Assembly: GCF_900110965.1 (NCBI RefSeq)
Contig: NZ_FOFO01000013.1
Coordinates: 1 to 64,000 of the forward strand
Length of the DNA: 64,000 nt
Direction: 5' to 3'
From: Ectothiorhodospira magna
Lineage (GTDB): Bacteria; Pseudomonadota; Gammaproteobacteria; Ectothiorhodospirales; Ectothiorhodospiraceae
Of this stretch, positions 39,825 to 49,709 are shown in pieces (the first letter of the stretch is position 1; every line of letters begins with the position of its first letter). A program made the translations under genes and the position numbers. The notes under the pieces were generated by a model. That model made no database searches, was not told the DNA's origin, and was given only the letters and a program-made list of their open reading frames with translations.

Positions 39825-41683
39825 TCAAGCGCTTGCGCCATGCCCCGCTGCCCCTGCTGATCCTGCTGCTGAGCTACGGCTTCTGGGTCAGTCCGGACTT
39901 CAAGGAAATCGCCGCCGGGGTGGCCCTATTCCTGTTCGGCATGCTGTCCCTGGAAAAGGGCTTCAAGGCGTTCACCGGCGGCACCCTGGAACAAGTGCTG
40001 CGGGCGTCCACCAACCGGCTCTGGAAAAGCATCGCCTTCGGCATCACCAGCACCACCCTGATGCAGTCCAGTACCCTGGTGTCCCTGGTCACCATTTCCT
40101 TTGTCAGTGCCGAGATGATCACCCTGGCGGCCGGCATCGGCGTCATCATGGGGGCCAACCTGGGTACCACCACCGGGGCCTGGCTGATTGCCGGCCTGGG
40201 CCTGAGGGTGGACATCGCCGGCTATGCCATGCCCGCCCTGGTGGTGGGTGTCATCCTGCTGCTGCAGCGCTCGAAGATCCTCCAGGGCATCGGCTATGTG
40301 GTCCTGGGGGTGGGCTTTCTGTTCCTGGGCATCCATTACATGAAGGAAGGCTTTGAAGCCTTTCAGGGAGCCTTTGATCTCTCCGGCTACGTGATTCCCG
40401 GCATCCTGGGCGTGCTGCTCTATACCGGCATCGGCATGCTCATCACCGTGATCATGCAATCCAGTCACGCCACCCTGCTGGTGATCATCACCGCCCTGGC
40501 CACCGGCCAGATCAGCTATGACAGCGCCCTGGCCCTGGCCATCGGCGCCAATCTGGGCAGCGCCGTGACCACCGCCATCGGCGGCATGACCGCCAACCTG
40601 GGGGGCAAGCGTCTGGCCATCGCCCATGTCCTGTTCAACGTGATGACGGCGACCGTGGCCATCGCCTTCATCGGGCAGATGGCCTGGGCGGTGGACTACC
40701 TGGGGGCCCTGATCGGGCTGGCCGGCGACGAATACCTGCTCAAGCTGGCCCTGTTCCATACCCTGTTCAACCTGCTGGGCGTCATCCTGCTGGCCCCCTT
40801 CACCGGCGTACTGGAGCGGGCATTGATCCGGTATGTGAATCCGGCCCCGAAATCCAGGGAAAAACCCCTGTATCTCTATCCCGGCGCCCTGGAAACACCA
40901 GCCACGGCCATCAGCGCCCTGCGCAAGGAGGTGGGCCATCTCTATGACAACGCCCATGACCTCATCGCCCACGGGGTCAGCCTGCGCCGTTCCGTGATCG
41001 ACTCGGAGCAATCCCTGGCCGAGGCGGTGAAAAATACCCGTCGCATCATTCCGCTGGACGTGGACGATCTCTATGAGGCAAGGATCAAGAGCCTGCACAG
41101 CGATATCGTGGCCTTCATCAGCGAGATCCAGGGCCGGGAACTGTCCCAGCAGTCGGTGGAACAGCTCTACGCGCTGCAGCAGGCCAGTCGGGATATCGTC
41201 GAAGCCGTCAAGGCCACCAAACACCTGCAAAAGAACCTCTCCCGCCACGGCCTGTCCGGTAATCCCCTGATCCGGGAGCGCTATGACACCATCCGTTTGC
41301 AGATTGCCAAGGTGCTGCGGGAAATCCGCCAACTTCGATCCCAGGACCCGGAGACTGTCACCCGTCTGTCACTGGACGCCCTTAAACTGTCGGTTGAAAA
41401 ATCCGGCCGCAGCTTCACAACCGACCTCAACGCATTGATCCGCAGCCGCCACTTGTCTTCTTCCATCGCCACGTCGATGATGAATGACGAGAACTACGCC
41501 TTCGAGATCTGCGCGAACCTGATCGAGGCCAGCCACGCACTGCTGCTGCCACCCACGCGAGCAGAACAATCCGCCGAAGGGCAACTGGCACTGGATGAAC
41601 AGGATATTGCGCGGATGGCCGGGGGCAATTCCCATCCTAGGACTCGGACGCATACTGATGAAAACGAAAAGACTGCTGGCTAG
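39821..41683 (+). CDS. Na+/phosphate cotransporter-like protein with PhoU-like C-terminal domain
   Basis: A 620-residue membrane protein of the NptA/YjbB family. Two internal repeats each contain the QSS motif: TLMQSSTLVSLVT and IMQSSHATLLVI, each within several helices. The C-terminal ~270 residues form a PhoU-like helical domain (from about LRKEVGHLYDNAHDLIAHG). It may import or export phosphate with sodium. It begins with TTG overlapping the lpxB stop (TTGA) and has GGGAGG 10 nt upstream. The reason for its inclusion in a lipid A operon is not evident. Confidence 0.85.
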   Translation: MIKRLRHAPLPLLILLLSYGFWVSPDFKEIAAGVALFLFGMLSLEKGFKAFTGGTLEQVLRASTNRLWKSIAFGITSTTLMQSSTLVSLVTISFVSAEMITLAAGIGVIMGANLGTTTGAWLIAGLGLRVDIAGYAMPALVVGVILLLQRSKILQGIGYVVLGVGFLFLGIHYMKEGFEAFQGAFDLSGYVIPGILGVLLYTGIGMLITVIMQSSHATLLVIITALATGQISYDSALALAIGANLGSAVTTAIGGMTANLGGKRLAIAHVLFNVMTATVAIAFIGQMAWAVDYLGALIGLAGDEYLLKLALFHTLFNLLGVILLAPFTGVLERALIRYVNPAPKSREKPLYLYPGALETPATAISALRKEVGHLYDNAHDLIAHGVSLRRSVIDSEQSLAEAVKNTRRIIPLDVDDLYEARIKSLHSDIVAFISEIQGRELSQQSVEQLYALQQASRDIVEAVKATKHLQKNLSRHGLSGNPLIRERYDTIRLQIAKVLREIRQLRSQDPETVTRLSLDALKLSVEKSGRSFTTDLNALIRSRHLSSSIATSMMNDENYAFEICANLIEASHALLLPPTRAEQSAEGQLALDEQDIARMAGGNSHPRTRTHTDENEKTAG

Positions 41684-41945
41684 GCTGGCCGGTTTTCTCA
41701 GCGCGGATCAGACCGCCCAGCGCGAGGAACTCAAGTCCATCCGCAAGGTTCTGAAGAAACTCAAGGCCAAGGAACGGGATCTGAATGCCAGGCTGGAACA
41801 GACCCCACCCGGCGATGAATACGAGGAAATTGCCCAGAAACTGCAGGTGATCTATGCCCAGCGCCGCAAGGGCGTGGAACGGGTGCGGGCGCTCAAGGGG
41901 CGCACACCCCAGGATCCGCTGCCAGAGGATCAGCCACCGCCCTGA
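41658..41945 (+). CDS. Small charged coiled-coil protein, unknown function
   Basis: A 95-residue protein with a predicted helical coiled coil over most of its length (SIRKVLKKLKAKERDLNARLEQ; YEEIAQKLQVIYAQRRKGVERV). It starts at ATG 41658 and overlaps the end of the upstream transporter gene by 26 nt, which supports translation. I do not recognise the family; a regulator or accessory of the transporter is a guess from position only. Confidence 0.7.
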   Translation: MKTKRLLARLAGFLSADQTAQREELKSIRKVLKKLKAKERDLNARLEQTPPGDEYEEIAQKLQVIYAQRRKGVERVRALKGRTPQDPLPEDQPPP

Positions 41946-42027
41946 TCCTGCCCATGGGCATCAGGGGCGGATATCAGGCAGAATGTGGTCCTGACTTGGT
42001 CCCATCGTGCCTAACTGGAGCCTCAAC

Positions 42028-42894
42028 TTGAGTACGACGCAGAAGGACACCACACCACCTCCCCGCTGGATTCCCATTACCCTGGCCTTGACTTCACTGG
42101 CCAGCCTGCTGGGGTCCATGATCCTGCTGGGCCAGGGGGCATTGATCTCCCTGACCCTGTTTATCATCCTGTTCCCTGTCACCCTCATCAATCTGCTGGT
42201 CCGCTGGTGGCCACGGCATCGATGTGAACGGATGCGTAACGAAAAACGCTGGAAGCGTCGCCTGAATTTCACTGCAGCCGGGGTGATGGTGGCTGCGGCA
42301 ATCAATCTTTTTGCTGGTGTGAATTTTTTCGGCACCCCTCTGGGTACGACCCTGCTGGTGGCGGGCACTTTGTTGTTGCCACCGGCAGTCATCATGGCCA
42401 TCCTGTCTTTTTCCCTGGGCCGGGCGGATGTGACCCGGACGGTACTGGCCGAGGACGAACATCTGGTGTTCCAGGCCGATACCCATTGGGCCATTTTCCT
42501 GCCTCCAATCCAACTGATCACCCTGTGCCTGCTGCTGCTCATGGGGCCTTTTGGCCTGGGAGGGGAGGTGATTGCCGCTATCATTTATCTGGCGGTGCTG
42601 CCAGGCATGATGGCCCGGGCACTGGCCATTTTTCTTAACACGGAAGTGTCCATCACCGATCAGCGCATGATCACCGTGACCGGTACACTGCTGCGCCGGA
42701 CCCGGGTGATGACACTCGGCGAGATCAAGGCAGCGGGGATCTATCGCACCTTTTTGGGGCGGTTGCTGGGCTATGGCAAGGTGGGGATCATCTGCCACAA
42801 CGGGCAGAGTCTGAAGCTGCCCGGTATTGCAGACCCGGAAACCCTGCGTGACATGCTGGACCCGTCGGGGCAGAAAGTCAGCAGTTCATTTTAA
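42028..42894 (+). CDS. Membrane protein with bacterial PH-like domain
   Basis: About 288 residues. The N-terminal ~130 residues contain four hydrophobic helices; two more lie around 160-205; the C-terminal part (about 215-288) resembles a bPH2 domain, with TEVSITDQRMITVTGTLLRRTR followed by the loop TFLGRLLGYG. Its function is unknown. TTG at 42028 follows GGAG by 7 nt; GTG at 42007 is an alternative start lacking a visible ribosome-binding site, and would add seven residues. Confidence 0.72.
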   Translation: MSTTQKDTTPPPRWIPITLALTSLASLLGSMILLGQGALISLTLFIILFPVTLINLLVRWWPRHRCERMRNEKRWKRRLNFTAAGVMVAAAINLFAGVNFFGTPLGTTLLVAGTLLLPPAVIMAILSFSLGRADVTRTVLAEDEHLVFQADTHWAIFLPPIQLITLCLLLLMGPFGLGGEVIAAIIYLAVLPGMMARALAIFLNTEVSITDQRMITVTGTLLRRTRVMTLGEIKAAGIYRTFLGRLLGYGKVGIICHNGQSLKLPGIADPETLRDMLDPSGQKVSSSF

Positions 42895-42914
42895 TCATCC
42901 AAAGGCGTTTCTCC

Positions 42915-43079
42915 ATGAAAGTAGAATTAACCCTGGAACTGGACATCGCCCTGTCCAAGGTGAGTCTGAGCGACGTTCGCAAACTGGCAGAACAGTGGTT
43001 CAGTGAAAGCCAAAGCGAGGCCATCAGGCAGGTGCAGATTGTGGACGTTAAATTAAAACCCGATGCCGAAACGTCCTGA
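42915..43079 (+). CDS. Small acidic protein of 54 residues, unknown
   Basis: A short frame starting MKVELTLELDIALSKVSLSD and continuing with an amphipathic helix (VRKLAEQWFSESQSEAIRQV) and a beta-like end (IVDVKLKPDAETS). It follows the PH-domain gene by 20 nt, its codon use is like its neighbours, and it ends 10 nt before the convergent lpxA stop. It is too short for most callers. No function is proposed. Confidence 0.55.
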   Translation: MKVELTLELDIALSKVSLSDVRKLAEQWFSESQSEAIRQVQIVDVKLKPDAETS

Positions 43080-43089
43080 ATACTCAAAA

Positions 43090-43881
43090 TCAGCCAGTAA
43101 AACGGCGCCGGGCTGTGCGCAGGATGCCCCGGGGACTCTCCTGAACGAAGGCCATAAAATCGGCCACCTCGGGGTGAGCCTGGGCCAGCAGGGCCACCGC
43201 CTCAAGACCCTGTTGCCGGTCCCGCCCGTCCACCAAATGCCGAAAGGTCCGATGCAGGGCGCGAATGGTGTCCCCGGAAAATCCCCGGCGCCGTAATCCA
43301 ATCCGGTTGATGCCCACAGCCCGGGCATAATTGCCCGAAGCCATGCAATAGGGAGGAAGATCCCGGTTCAGGGCAGACCCCATGCTGGTGAAGGCATGGG
43401 CACCAATGCGACAAAACTGATGGACCAGCGTAAATCCCCCCAATACCGCCTGATCGCCCACTTGACAGTGGCCCGCCAGGGACGCCGCGTTGGAAAAGAC
43501 CACATGGTTTCCCACCTGACAGTCATGGGCCACATGCACATAGGCCATGATCAGGTTGTCACTCCCCACCCGGGTCACCCCCCCTCCCTTGGGGGTGCCG
43601 CGACTGATGGTGACATACTCCCGAATCACCGTGCGATCACCAATTTCCAGACAGGTGACCTCGTCCCGATACCCCAAGTCCTGAGGGGCCTCTCCCAGGG
43701 AAGCGAACTGGTAGATTTTGCACTGCTCACCAATACGGGTGTTACCCGTAATCACCACATGAGGTCCGATCCAGCTTCCCTTGCCAATGCTGACGCCAGG
43801 GCCGATGACGGCAAACGGCCCGATCTGCACCCCGTCCTCAATGCGCGCCCCTGGGTCCACAACGGCACGGGCATGGATCAT
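43090..43881 (-). CDS. lpxA: Acyl-ACP--UDP-N-acetylglucosamine O-acyltransferase, Met at the hydrocarbon-ruler position
   Basis: A 263-residue left-handed beta-helix acyltransferase, first step of lipid A synthesis. Catalytic His119 lies in YVHVAHD (E. coli His125), and LRRRGFS and [11 protein letters not shown] match the C-terminal helical part. Aligning without gaps, Met167 (AFTSMGSA) replaces E. coli Gly173; Met at this site restricts the acyl pocket to 10-carbon hydroxyacyl chains in the Pseudomonas enzyme and in the E. coli G173M mutant. With GnnA/GnnB, the acceptor is likely to be UDP-GlcNAc3N. Its start overlaps the fabZ stop by 4 nt (ATGA). Confidence 0.95.
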   Translation of the reverse strand: MIHARAVVDPGARIEDGVQIGPFAVIGPGVSIGKGSWIGPHVVITGNTRIGEQCKIYQFASLGEAPQDLGYRDEVTCLEIGDRTVIREYVTISRGTPKGGGVTRVGSDNLIMAYVHVAHDCQVGNHVVFSNAASLAGHCQVGDQAVLGGFTLVHQFCRIGAHAFTSMGSALNRDLPPYCMASGNYARAVGINRIGLRRRGFSGDTIRALHRTFRHLVDGRDRQQGLEAVALLAQAHPEVADFMAFVQESPRGILRTARRRFTG

Positions 43882-44324
43882 GAATCCAGGTCCTTGCCGG
43901 CGCACATCAAGGTCGCGGTTGCCACTGTTTCACCATCCACCCGTGCTTCGGCATTGAAGCGCCAGATCCCCCGCACCACCCGCAGCAGTTCTACCCGCAG
44001 GTGCAACTGATCACCGGGTTCTACCTGACGACGGAAACGGGCTTCGTCGATACCCACAAACAGATAAAGCTGCTGCTTGTCGGTCTCACCCCGCTGTTCC
44101 TGGGTCTTGAAAGCCAACAGACCGGTGGCCTGGGCCAGGGCTTCCAGAATCAGCACCCCCGGCATCACCGGACGAACGGGGAAGTGGCCGGGAAAATAGG
44201 GCTCATTGATAGAAACGTTCTTGATGGCTTCCAAAGACTCGCCGGGCTTGACGTCAGTCACCCGATCCACCATCAAAAACGGAAAACGGTGCGGCAGATA
44301 GCGCAGCACCTCATGTATGCTCAT
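43878..44324 (-). CDS. fabZ: 3-hydroxyacyl-ACP dehydratase FabZ
   Basis: A 148-residue hot-dog-fold dehydratase of fatty acid synthesis. It has [14 protein letters not shown] with the catalytic His in [23 protein letters not shown] and the partner Glu in the same segment. The start at 44324 ([10 protein letters not shown]) fits the family; an ATG at 44378 would add 18 residues inside lpxD. It overlaps the lpxD end by 14 nt. It sits in the canonical lpxD-fabZ-lpxA order. Confidence 0.95.
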   Translation of the reverse strand: MSIHEVLRYLPHRFPFLMVDRVTDVKPGESLEAIKNVSINEPYFPGHFPVRPVMPGVLILEALAQATGLLAFKTQEQRGETDKQQLYLFVGIDEARFRRQVEPGDQLHLRVELLRVVRGIWRFNAEARVDGETVATATLMCAGKDLDS

Positions 44325-45417
44325 CGCGTCCAAGTTGAGATTCCTTAGCCTGTGTTGTTGATTCAGCGACAGGGTCATCAGCCCCGCCCCTGGGAGACAA
44401 ATGAGCCTCCAGTGAACCGACCCGCCGTGCCAGACGGTCGAGGCGACGCAGGTGGGCCAGGTTCCGGTTCCACTCCCGCGCTGGTGCAAAGGGCACACCT
44501 GATGAATACACCCCAGGTTCAGTGATGGAACGGCTGACCATGGTCATACCGGTTACGGTGACACCGTCAGTAATCTCCAGATGCCCTGCAATCCCGGCAC
44601 CACCGCCAATGGCGCAATGTCGACCAATGCGGGCGCTACCGGCAATGCCCACACAACCAGCCAGGGCGGAATGGGCGCCAATGTGGACGTTGTGACCCAC
44701 CTGGATCAGGTTGTCCAGCTTCACCCCATCTTCAATCACGGTGTCTTCCAGTGCCCCTCGGTCGATGGTGGTATTGGCACCCACCTCCACATCGTCGCCG
44801 ATCATTACCGTACCCAGCTGGGGTACCCTGATCCAGGCCTCCCCATCCCTGGCAAAGCCAAATCCCTCAGATCCGATCACTGAACCAGGATGCAGCAATC
44901 CCCGACGACCAATCCTGACCCCGGCCCCCACAGTCACCCGGGCCAACAGGCGGGTATCTTCTCCAATATGGACGCCTTCCCCCAGGATACAACCAGGTCC
45001 CAGCACCACGCCGGCAGCCAGTTGTACATCTGCCGCCACCACACATTGAGGCCCGATACTGACCGAGGGATGAATCATGGCCAGAGGGCTGACCACCGCA
45101 CTGGCATGAACACCCGGCTCAGGGGAGGGATCGGGATGCAGCAAGGCCGCCGCCCGGGCAAACGCCAGATGGGGATTGGCACAAACCAGGGCAGGCACCG
45201 GACAGGCCTTTAAATGGCGGGCATCAAGGATGACCGCAGCGGCCTGGGTATGGGCCAGGGCCGGGAGGTAGCGGTCATGGGCCATGAAACCAAGCTGGCG
45301 GGCATTGGCCCGATCCAGGGGGGCCACACCTTCCAGGACCAGGGCATCTTCAATGTCATCCACACCGTGGAGCCTGGCGCCGATGGCCTGGGCCACCGCC
45401 TTGAGTGAAACCGGCAT
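44311..45417 (-). CDS. lpxD: UDP-3-O-(3-hydroxyacyl)glucosamine N-acyltransferase
   Basis: A 368-residue beta-helix N-acyltransferase, third step of lipid A synthesis. The N-terminal uridine-binding domain (1-100) precedes hexapeptide repeats, with the catalytic His in [13 protein letters not shown] and the ends at [10 protein letters not shown]. It starts at ATG 45417, which is preceded by a TTG codon. Between skp and fabZ, in standard order. Confidence 0.95.
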   Translation of the reverse strand: MPVSLKAVAQAIGARLHGVDDIEDALVLEGVAPLDRANARQLGFMAHDRYLPALAHTQAAAVILDARHLKACPVPALVCANPHLAFARAAALLHPDPSPEPGVHASAVVSPLAMIHPSVSIGPQCVVAADVQLAAGVVLGPGCILGEGVHIGEDTRLLARVTVGAGVRIGRRGLLHPGSVIGSEGFGFARDGEAWIRVPQLGTVMIGDDVEVGANTTIDRGALEDTVIEDGVKLDNLIQVGHNVHIGAHSALAGCVGIAGSARIGRHCAIGGGAGIAGHLEITDGVTVTGMTMVSRSITEPGVYSSGVPFAPAREWNRNLAHLRRLDRLARRVGSLEAHLSPRGGADDPVAESTTQAKESQLGRDEHT

Positions 45418-45434
45418 CAAAACACTCCAGATAA

Positions 45435-45971
45435 TCAGCGCCGGGCGCTTCGGTGCTGACGTCGCAATTCCTCAAGAACCTTGGCGGTCATATCGATCCG
45501 GTCACTGGCAAACAGAACGGTACGCTCCGTCACCACCAGGTCCACATTGTCGGCCCGGGCCAGGTCCAGAATCACGCTATGCACCAGCCGCTGCAGCCGG
45601 GCCAGCTCTTCGTTGCGACGGACATTAAGGTCTTCCTGGAACATGTCCTGGGCGCGGGCAAAATCCCGGGAACGGGTACGAAACTCCCGTTCCAGTTCCG
45701 ATCGCCGGTCTGCCCCCATCACCTCCGCGTCCCGCTCCAGTCGCTCCTGCAACCGGCGCAGGGCATCCCGCTCCGCCACCAACTGGGAATCTCTGGGAGA
45801 AAATTCTTCCTCCAGGGCACGCAGGGAAGCTTCTGCCTGAGGGGATTGCTCCATAACACGATTGATATTGACGAAAGCCACCTTGGCATTGGCCGCAGCG
45901 GCACCAGAGATGGCCAACAGACACGCCAGCAGCAGGCCGGCCAAAATTTTTGGGGTATTGCGCTTCAACAT
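45435..45971 (-). CDS. skp: OmpH/Skp-family periplasmic chaperone
   Basis: A 178-residue periplasmic chaperone for outer-membrane proteins. A signal peptide (MLKRNTPKILAGLLLACLLA, cleavage after AAANA) precedes VAFVNINRVMEQSPQA, long charged helices forming the jellyfish tentacles (about 60-120), and a C-terminal beta segment VDLVVTERTVLFAS. It lies between bamA and lpxD as usual. Confidence 0.93.
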   Translation of the reverse strand: MLKRNTPKILAGLLLACLLAISGAAAANAKVAFVNINRVMEQSPQAEASLRALEEEFSPRDSQLVAERDALRRLQERLERDAEVMGADRRSELEREFRTRSRDFARAQDMFQEDLNVRRNEELARLQRLVHSVILDLARADNVDLVVTERTVLFASDRIDMTAKVLEELRRQHRSARR

Positions 45972-46040
45972 GTTTCTCCAAAACCTGGACAGACAGGAGA
46001 CCAAAGGGACATTGAACCATGACCCGGATGACAGGCCATG

Positions 46041-48341
46041 TCAGAAGGTGGCACCGATACTGAACTGAAACGACTGCAGGCGATCTTCAGGCTTGTCATT
46101 TAACGCCTGCGCCAGACTGAATGTCAACGCGCCCACCGGAGACAGCCAGGTCATGCCGGCACCCACGGAGGCACGGATGTCCTGGGTATCAAAATCATCG
46201 TAGGTATCAAAGACCTGCCCCGCATCCAGGAACAGACTCATCCGCACATTGGGGGCGGCATCCATGAACGGTGGCGGAAAAATCAACTCAGCCCCCCCCA
46301 GTACCCGGAAATTACCACCAAAGGGGTCATCCCGGCTGTCTCTTGGTCCCAAACTCAGATCCCGATAGCCCCGCACCGAACGGGTACCGCCGGCAAAGAA
46401 TTTTTCAAAAAACGGCAAATCGCTGGAATCGCCATAGGCAGCGCCGTAGGCCAGTTCCCCGGAGAGGGCAAAGGTCAGGCCCGGACGCAGGGGAATGAAG
46501 AGCTGGTTGCGGTAATCCGCCTTGTAATATTCCAGATCACTGCCGGGCATGGAGACTTCCAGACTGATCCGCTGCACATTGCCCCGCTCTGCAAAAACGG
46601 TGCGATTGCGGGTGTCATGGATGAAACTGGTGTTTAGGGTGTACAGGTCGTACTGTTCACCATTGTCGCTCAAATAGCGGAAAATTTCGTCCGGAGTGTT
46701 GTCAGAGGTCAGAATTTCCACCCGCTCATACCCTGGGGTAATGCGGAAGGTGTTGTATTCGGTGAGCGGGATGCCATAGGTGACATTGGCCCCCAGCCGG
46801 TTGGAGGAATAGCGGGAAATATCCGCCCGGAAGGCGTCCGTCTCCCGATAGAACACATTAAATCCCCGACTGATGCCATCTAACGTGTGGTAAGGATTGG
46901 TGAAGGACAGGCTGTAGAGGGTACTCACCCGGCTGTTGTTCAGGGCCAGGGAGACCCGGTTGCCGGTGCCAAAAAAATTATCCTGGGACAAACTGGTATT
47001 GAACAGCACCCCCTGGCTCTGGGAATAACCGGCACCAATCATGAAACTGCCGGAGAGGCGTTCAGATACGGTAATGTCCAGGTCCACCTGATCGTCGGTT
47101 CCTGGCACCCGGCGGGTCTGGATGTTCACATCCTCCACATAGGACAGGCGTTGCAACCGGACCCGGGACCGGTCCACATTGGAAGTGGAGTACCACCCCC
47201 CTTCCATCTGCCGCATTTCCCGCCGGAATACCTCGTCCCGGGTCCGGGAATTGCCCGTGAAGTTGATCCGGCGCACATAGACCCGTTGGCCGGGGTCCAC
47301 AAAGAAGGTCAGGGCAACTTCCCGATTGTCTTCGTCCAGTTGGGGAATGGGGTTGACGTTGGCAAAGGCATAGCCTTCATCCCCCAGCCGGCGGGTGATG
47401 CGGCTGGCGCTGTCAGTGATCAGACTACGGGAGAACGTATCTCCCGGCGCAATGGCCAGCAACCCTTGCAGTTCCTCCGGGTCGACGATGAGATGACCTG
47501 CCAGGTTCACCTCACTCACCCGATACTGTTCACCTTCGTCGATATTGATGGTGATATAAATATCCCGACGATCCGGGGTCAGGGTCACCTGGGTGGAATC
47601 TACATTGAAATTGATAAAGCCCGAATCCAGATACCGGGTACGCAGGGTTTCCAGATCACCGGCCAGACGCTGCTTGGAATAATGATCGCGCCGGCTAAAC
47701 AGGGCATACCAGCGGGGAACCCCCGAATCAAAACGGCGTATCAGTTCCCGTTCGGAATAGGCTTCGTTGCCCACCACCCGCACCTGCTGGATACGGGCAA
47801 CCCGCCCCTCGGCAATCTCGATGACCACATCCACCCGGTTGCGGGGCAGGGGCTGCACATCCACATCCACCTGCACGTTGTACTTGCCCCGGGCAAAATA
47901 CTGCTGCAACAGTTCATTTTCCATCCGCTCAAGCACGGTGCGGTTAAACACCCGGCCTCGGGACATCCCCACCTGACGAAGGGCGTCCATGAGCTGATCG
48001 GTTTTGATATCCCGGTTACCACTGATCCGGATGTCATTGATGGCGGGACGCTCCTCCACGGCCACCACCAGCACGTCACCACGCCGGCGCAAGGTCACAT
48101 CGGAAAAAAAACCAGTACGAAACAGGGCACGGATGATGTCCGGTGCCTGCTCATCGCTCAATTGATCTCCCACCGATACCGGCAAATAGGTCAATACCGT
48201 GCCAGCGGCAATGCGTTGCAGTCCCTCCAGTTCGATATCCTGGACCACAAAGCCGTTGCTGCTGGCCAAAGCTGAAACAGACCAGCCCAACATGGCGGCA
48301 AGGCTCAGACCGGCAAGCAGATGTCGTGACTTATGGGACAT
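46041..48341 (-). CDS. bamA: Outer membrane protein assembly factor BamA
   Basis: A 766-residue core subunit of the BAM complex. A signal peptide (residues 1-26) is followed by five POTRA domains (about 27-420; first begins FVVQDIELEGLQRIAAG) and a 16-stranded barrel (about 425-766). The lid-loop lock motif VRGY is at GGTRSVRGYRDLSLGPRD, and the protein ends with an aromatic residue (FQFSIGATF), typical of barrel C termini. It follows rseP and precedes skp. Confidence 0.96.
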   Translation of the reverse strand: MSHKSRHLLAGLSLAAMLGWSVSALASSNGFVVQDIELEGLQRIAAGTVLTYLPVSVGDQLSDEQAPDIIRALFRTGFFSDVTLRRRGDVLVVAVEERPAINDIRISGNRDIKTDQLMDALRQVGMSRGRVFNRTVLERMENELLQQYFARGKYNVQVDVDVQPLPRNRVDVVIEIAEGRVARIQQVRVVGNEAYSERELIRRFDSGVPRWYALFSRRDHYSKQRLAGDLETLRTRYLDSGFINFNVDSTQVTLTPDRRDIYITINIDEGEQYRVSEVNLAGHLIVDPEELQGLLAIAPGDTFSRSLITDSASRITRRLGDEGYAFANVNPIPQLDEDNREVALTFFVDPGQRVYVRRINFTGNSRTRDEVFRREMRQMEGGWYSTSNVDRSRVRLQRLSYVEDVNIQTRRVPGTDDQVDLDITVSERLSGSFMIGAGYSQSQGVLFNTSLSQDNFFGTGNRVSLALNNSRVSTLYSLSFTNPYHTLDGISRGFNVFYRETDAFRADISRYSSNRLGANVTYGIPLTEYNTFRITPGYERVEILTSDNTPDEIFRYLSDNGEQYDLYTLNTSFIHDTRNRTVFAERGNVQRISLEVSMPGSDLEYYKADYRNQLFIPLRPGLTFALSGELAYGAAYGDSSDLPFFEKFFAGGTRSVRGYRDLSLGPRDSRDDPFGGNFRVLGGAELIFPPPFMDAAPNVRMSLFLDAGQVFDTYDDFDTQDIRASVGAGMTWLSPVGALTFSLAQALNDKPEDRLQSFQFSIGATF

Positions 48342-48347
48342 TCAATA

Positions 48348-49709
48348 TCAACCCAGGATTCGCATGAAATCGTTATAAAACGCCAGCGTCATCAACAAAC
48401 CAATCAGCACAATCCCAATGTTCTGACCGACGGCCTCCACAGTCGGTGATACCGGGCTACCCTTGATCAGTTCCACGCAGTAGTACAACAGATGCCCACC
48501 ATCGAGTACGGGAATAGGCAACAGGTTGATGATCCCCAGGCTGATGCTGACAATGGCCAAAAACCCCAAAAAGGCCGAAAAGCCGATCACGGCGGTCACG
48601 CCTGCATACTCGGCAATGCTGATGGGACCGGCGATATTGCTCACCGCGGCTTCACCGGTGAGTAAGCGCCACATGACTCTCAGGGTCATCACGCTCATAT
48701 CCCAGGTTCGCTCGATACCCTGGACAACAGCGGTCCAGGGACCGTGACGCACCTGGGCGCGCATGGCCTCGGCGGCCTCGGCGTCCACCAGGGGATAGGC
48801 GCCAATCAGCCCCACCCGCTCGCCGTTGACCTCACGACTCCCGGTATGAATCACCATGAATTCACGGCGGCCATCCCGTTCGATCCATAACTGGATGGCC
48901 TGGTCGGGGCGGGCCTGAACATGAGCCACCCAGGATTGCCAACTGTCGATGGGCAGGCTGTCTGCCTGGATGATACGATCTCCTGACTGCAACCCCCCAC
49001 GGGCTGCAGCCCCGGTGGGGATCAATTCCCCCAACACCGGTTCTGACCAGGCATGCCAGGGGACAATGCCCAGTTTATCCAGCAGGGGCCCGTCATCCAG
49101 CAAGCGGCGCCGGTCACTTAGATCCAGTGATCGCAATACTTCCCGTCCCTGGGCATCCTCCACCAGCACTTCAACCCGGCGGCCATCCAGACCCTGTTCG
49201 AGCAGATTCAAGGCGGCAAGTTCCCAGGTGACCGTTTCGGTATCTCCCACCTGGACAATACGATCCCGCGCCTGAAATCCCCCCTCGGCGGCCAGGGAGC
49301 CGGGCTCCACATACCCCACCACCGGCTTGATGCCACTGACACCCACCATGAACATCAGGCTGTAGGCCAGGATGGCAAACAAAAAGTTGGCGGCAGGACC
49401 AGCGGCCACGATGGCCATGCGCCGGCCCACGGGTTGCCGGTTGAAGGCCCGGTGACGCTCGGACTCAGGAACCGGCGCCTCCCGGTCGTCGAGCATCTGC
49501 ACATACCCCCCCAGGGGAATGGCGGCAATCACATATTCGGTACGGTCTCGGCCCAGGGTCCAGCTCCACAGGGGGCGGCCAAAACCAACGGAGAAACGCT
49601 GCACCCTCACGCCACAACGCCGGGCCACCCAGTAATGGCCAAACTCGTGAACCGTCACCAACAGGCCGATGGCGGCGATGAAGGCTAAAACGCTGATGAG
49701 AATAGTCAT
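48348..49709 (-). CDS. rseP: RIP metalloprotease RseP (site-2 protease)
   Basis: A 453-residue inner-membrane zinc protease that cleaves anti-sigma factors and signal-peptide remnants. TM1 has the active-site motif [14 protein letters not shown]; two periplasmic PDZ domains follow (about 115-290), and TM3 carries the second metal-ligand motif [13 protein letters not shown]. The start overlaps the dxr stop by 4 nt. Confidence 0.95.
   Translation of the reverse strand: MTILISVLAFIAAIGLLVTVHEFGHYWVARRCGVRVQRFSVGFGRPLWSWTLGRDRTEYVIAAIPLGGYVQMLDDREAPVPESERHRAFNRQPVGRRMAIVAAGPAANFLFAILAYSLMFMVGVSGIKPVVGYVEPGSLAAEGGFQARDRIVQVGDTETVTWELAALNLLEQGLDGRRVEVLVEDAQGREVLRSLDLSDRRRLLDDGPLLDKLGIVPWHAWSEPVLGELIPTGAAARGGLQSGDRIIQADSLPIDSWQSWVAHVQARPDQAIQLWIERDGRREFMVIHTGSREVNGERVGLIGAYPLVDAEAAEAMRAQVRHGPWTAVVQGIERTWDMSVMTLRVMWRLLTGEAAVSNIAGPISIAEYAGVTAVIGFSAFLGFLAIVSISLGIINLLPIPVLDGGHLLYYCVELIKGSPVSPTVEAVGQNIGIVLIGLLMTLAFYNDFMRILG

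Noticed and set aside
39926-41332. A 468-codon minus-strand frame opposite the Na/Pi cotransporter gene
   Set aside because: Antisense artefact: low-complexity Gly/Gln/His/Asp composition, no start signals, and the plus-strand protein has clear family motifs.
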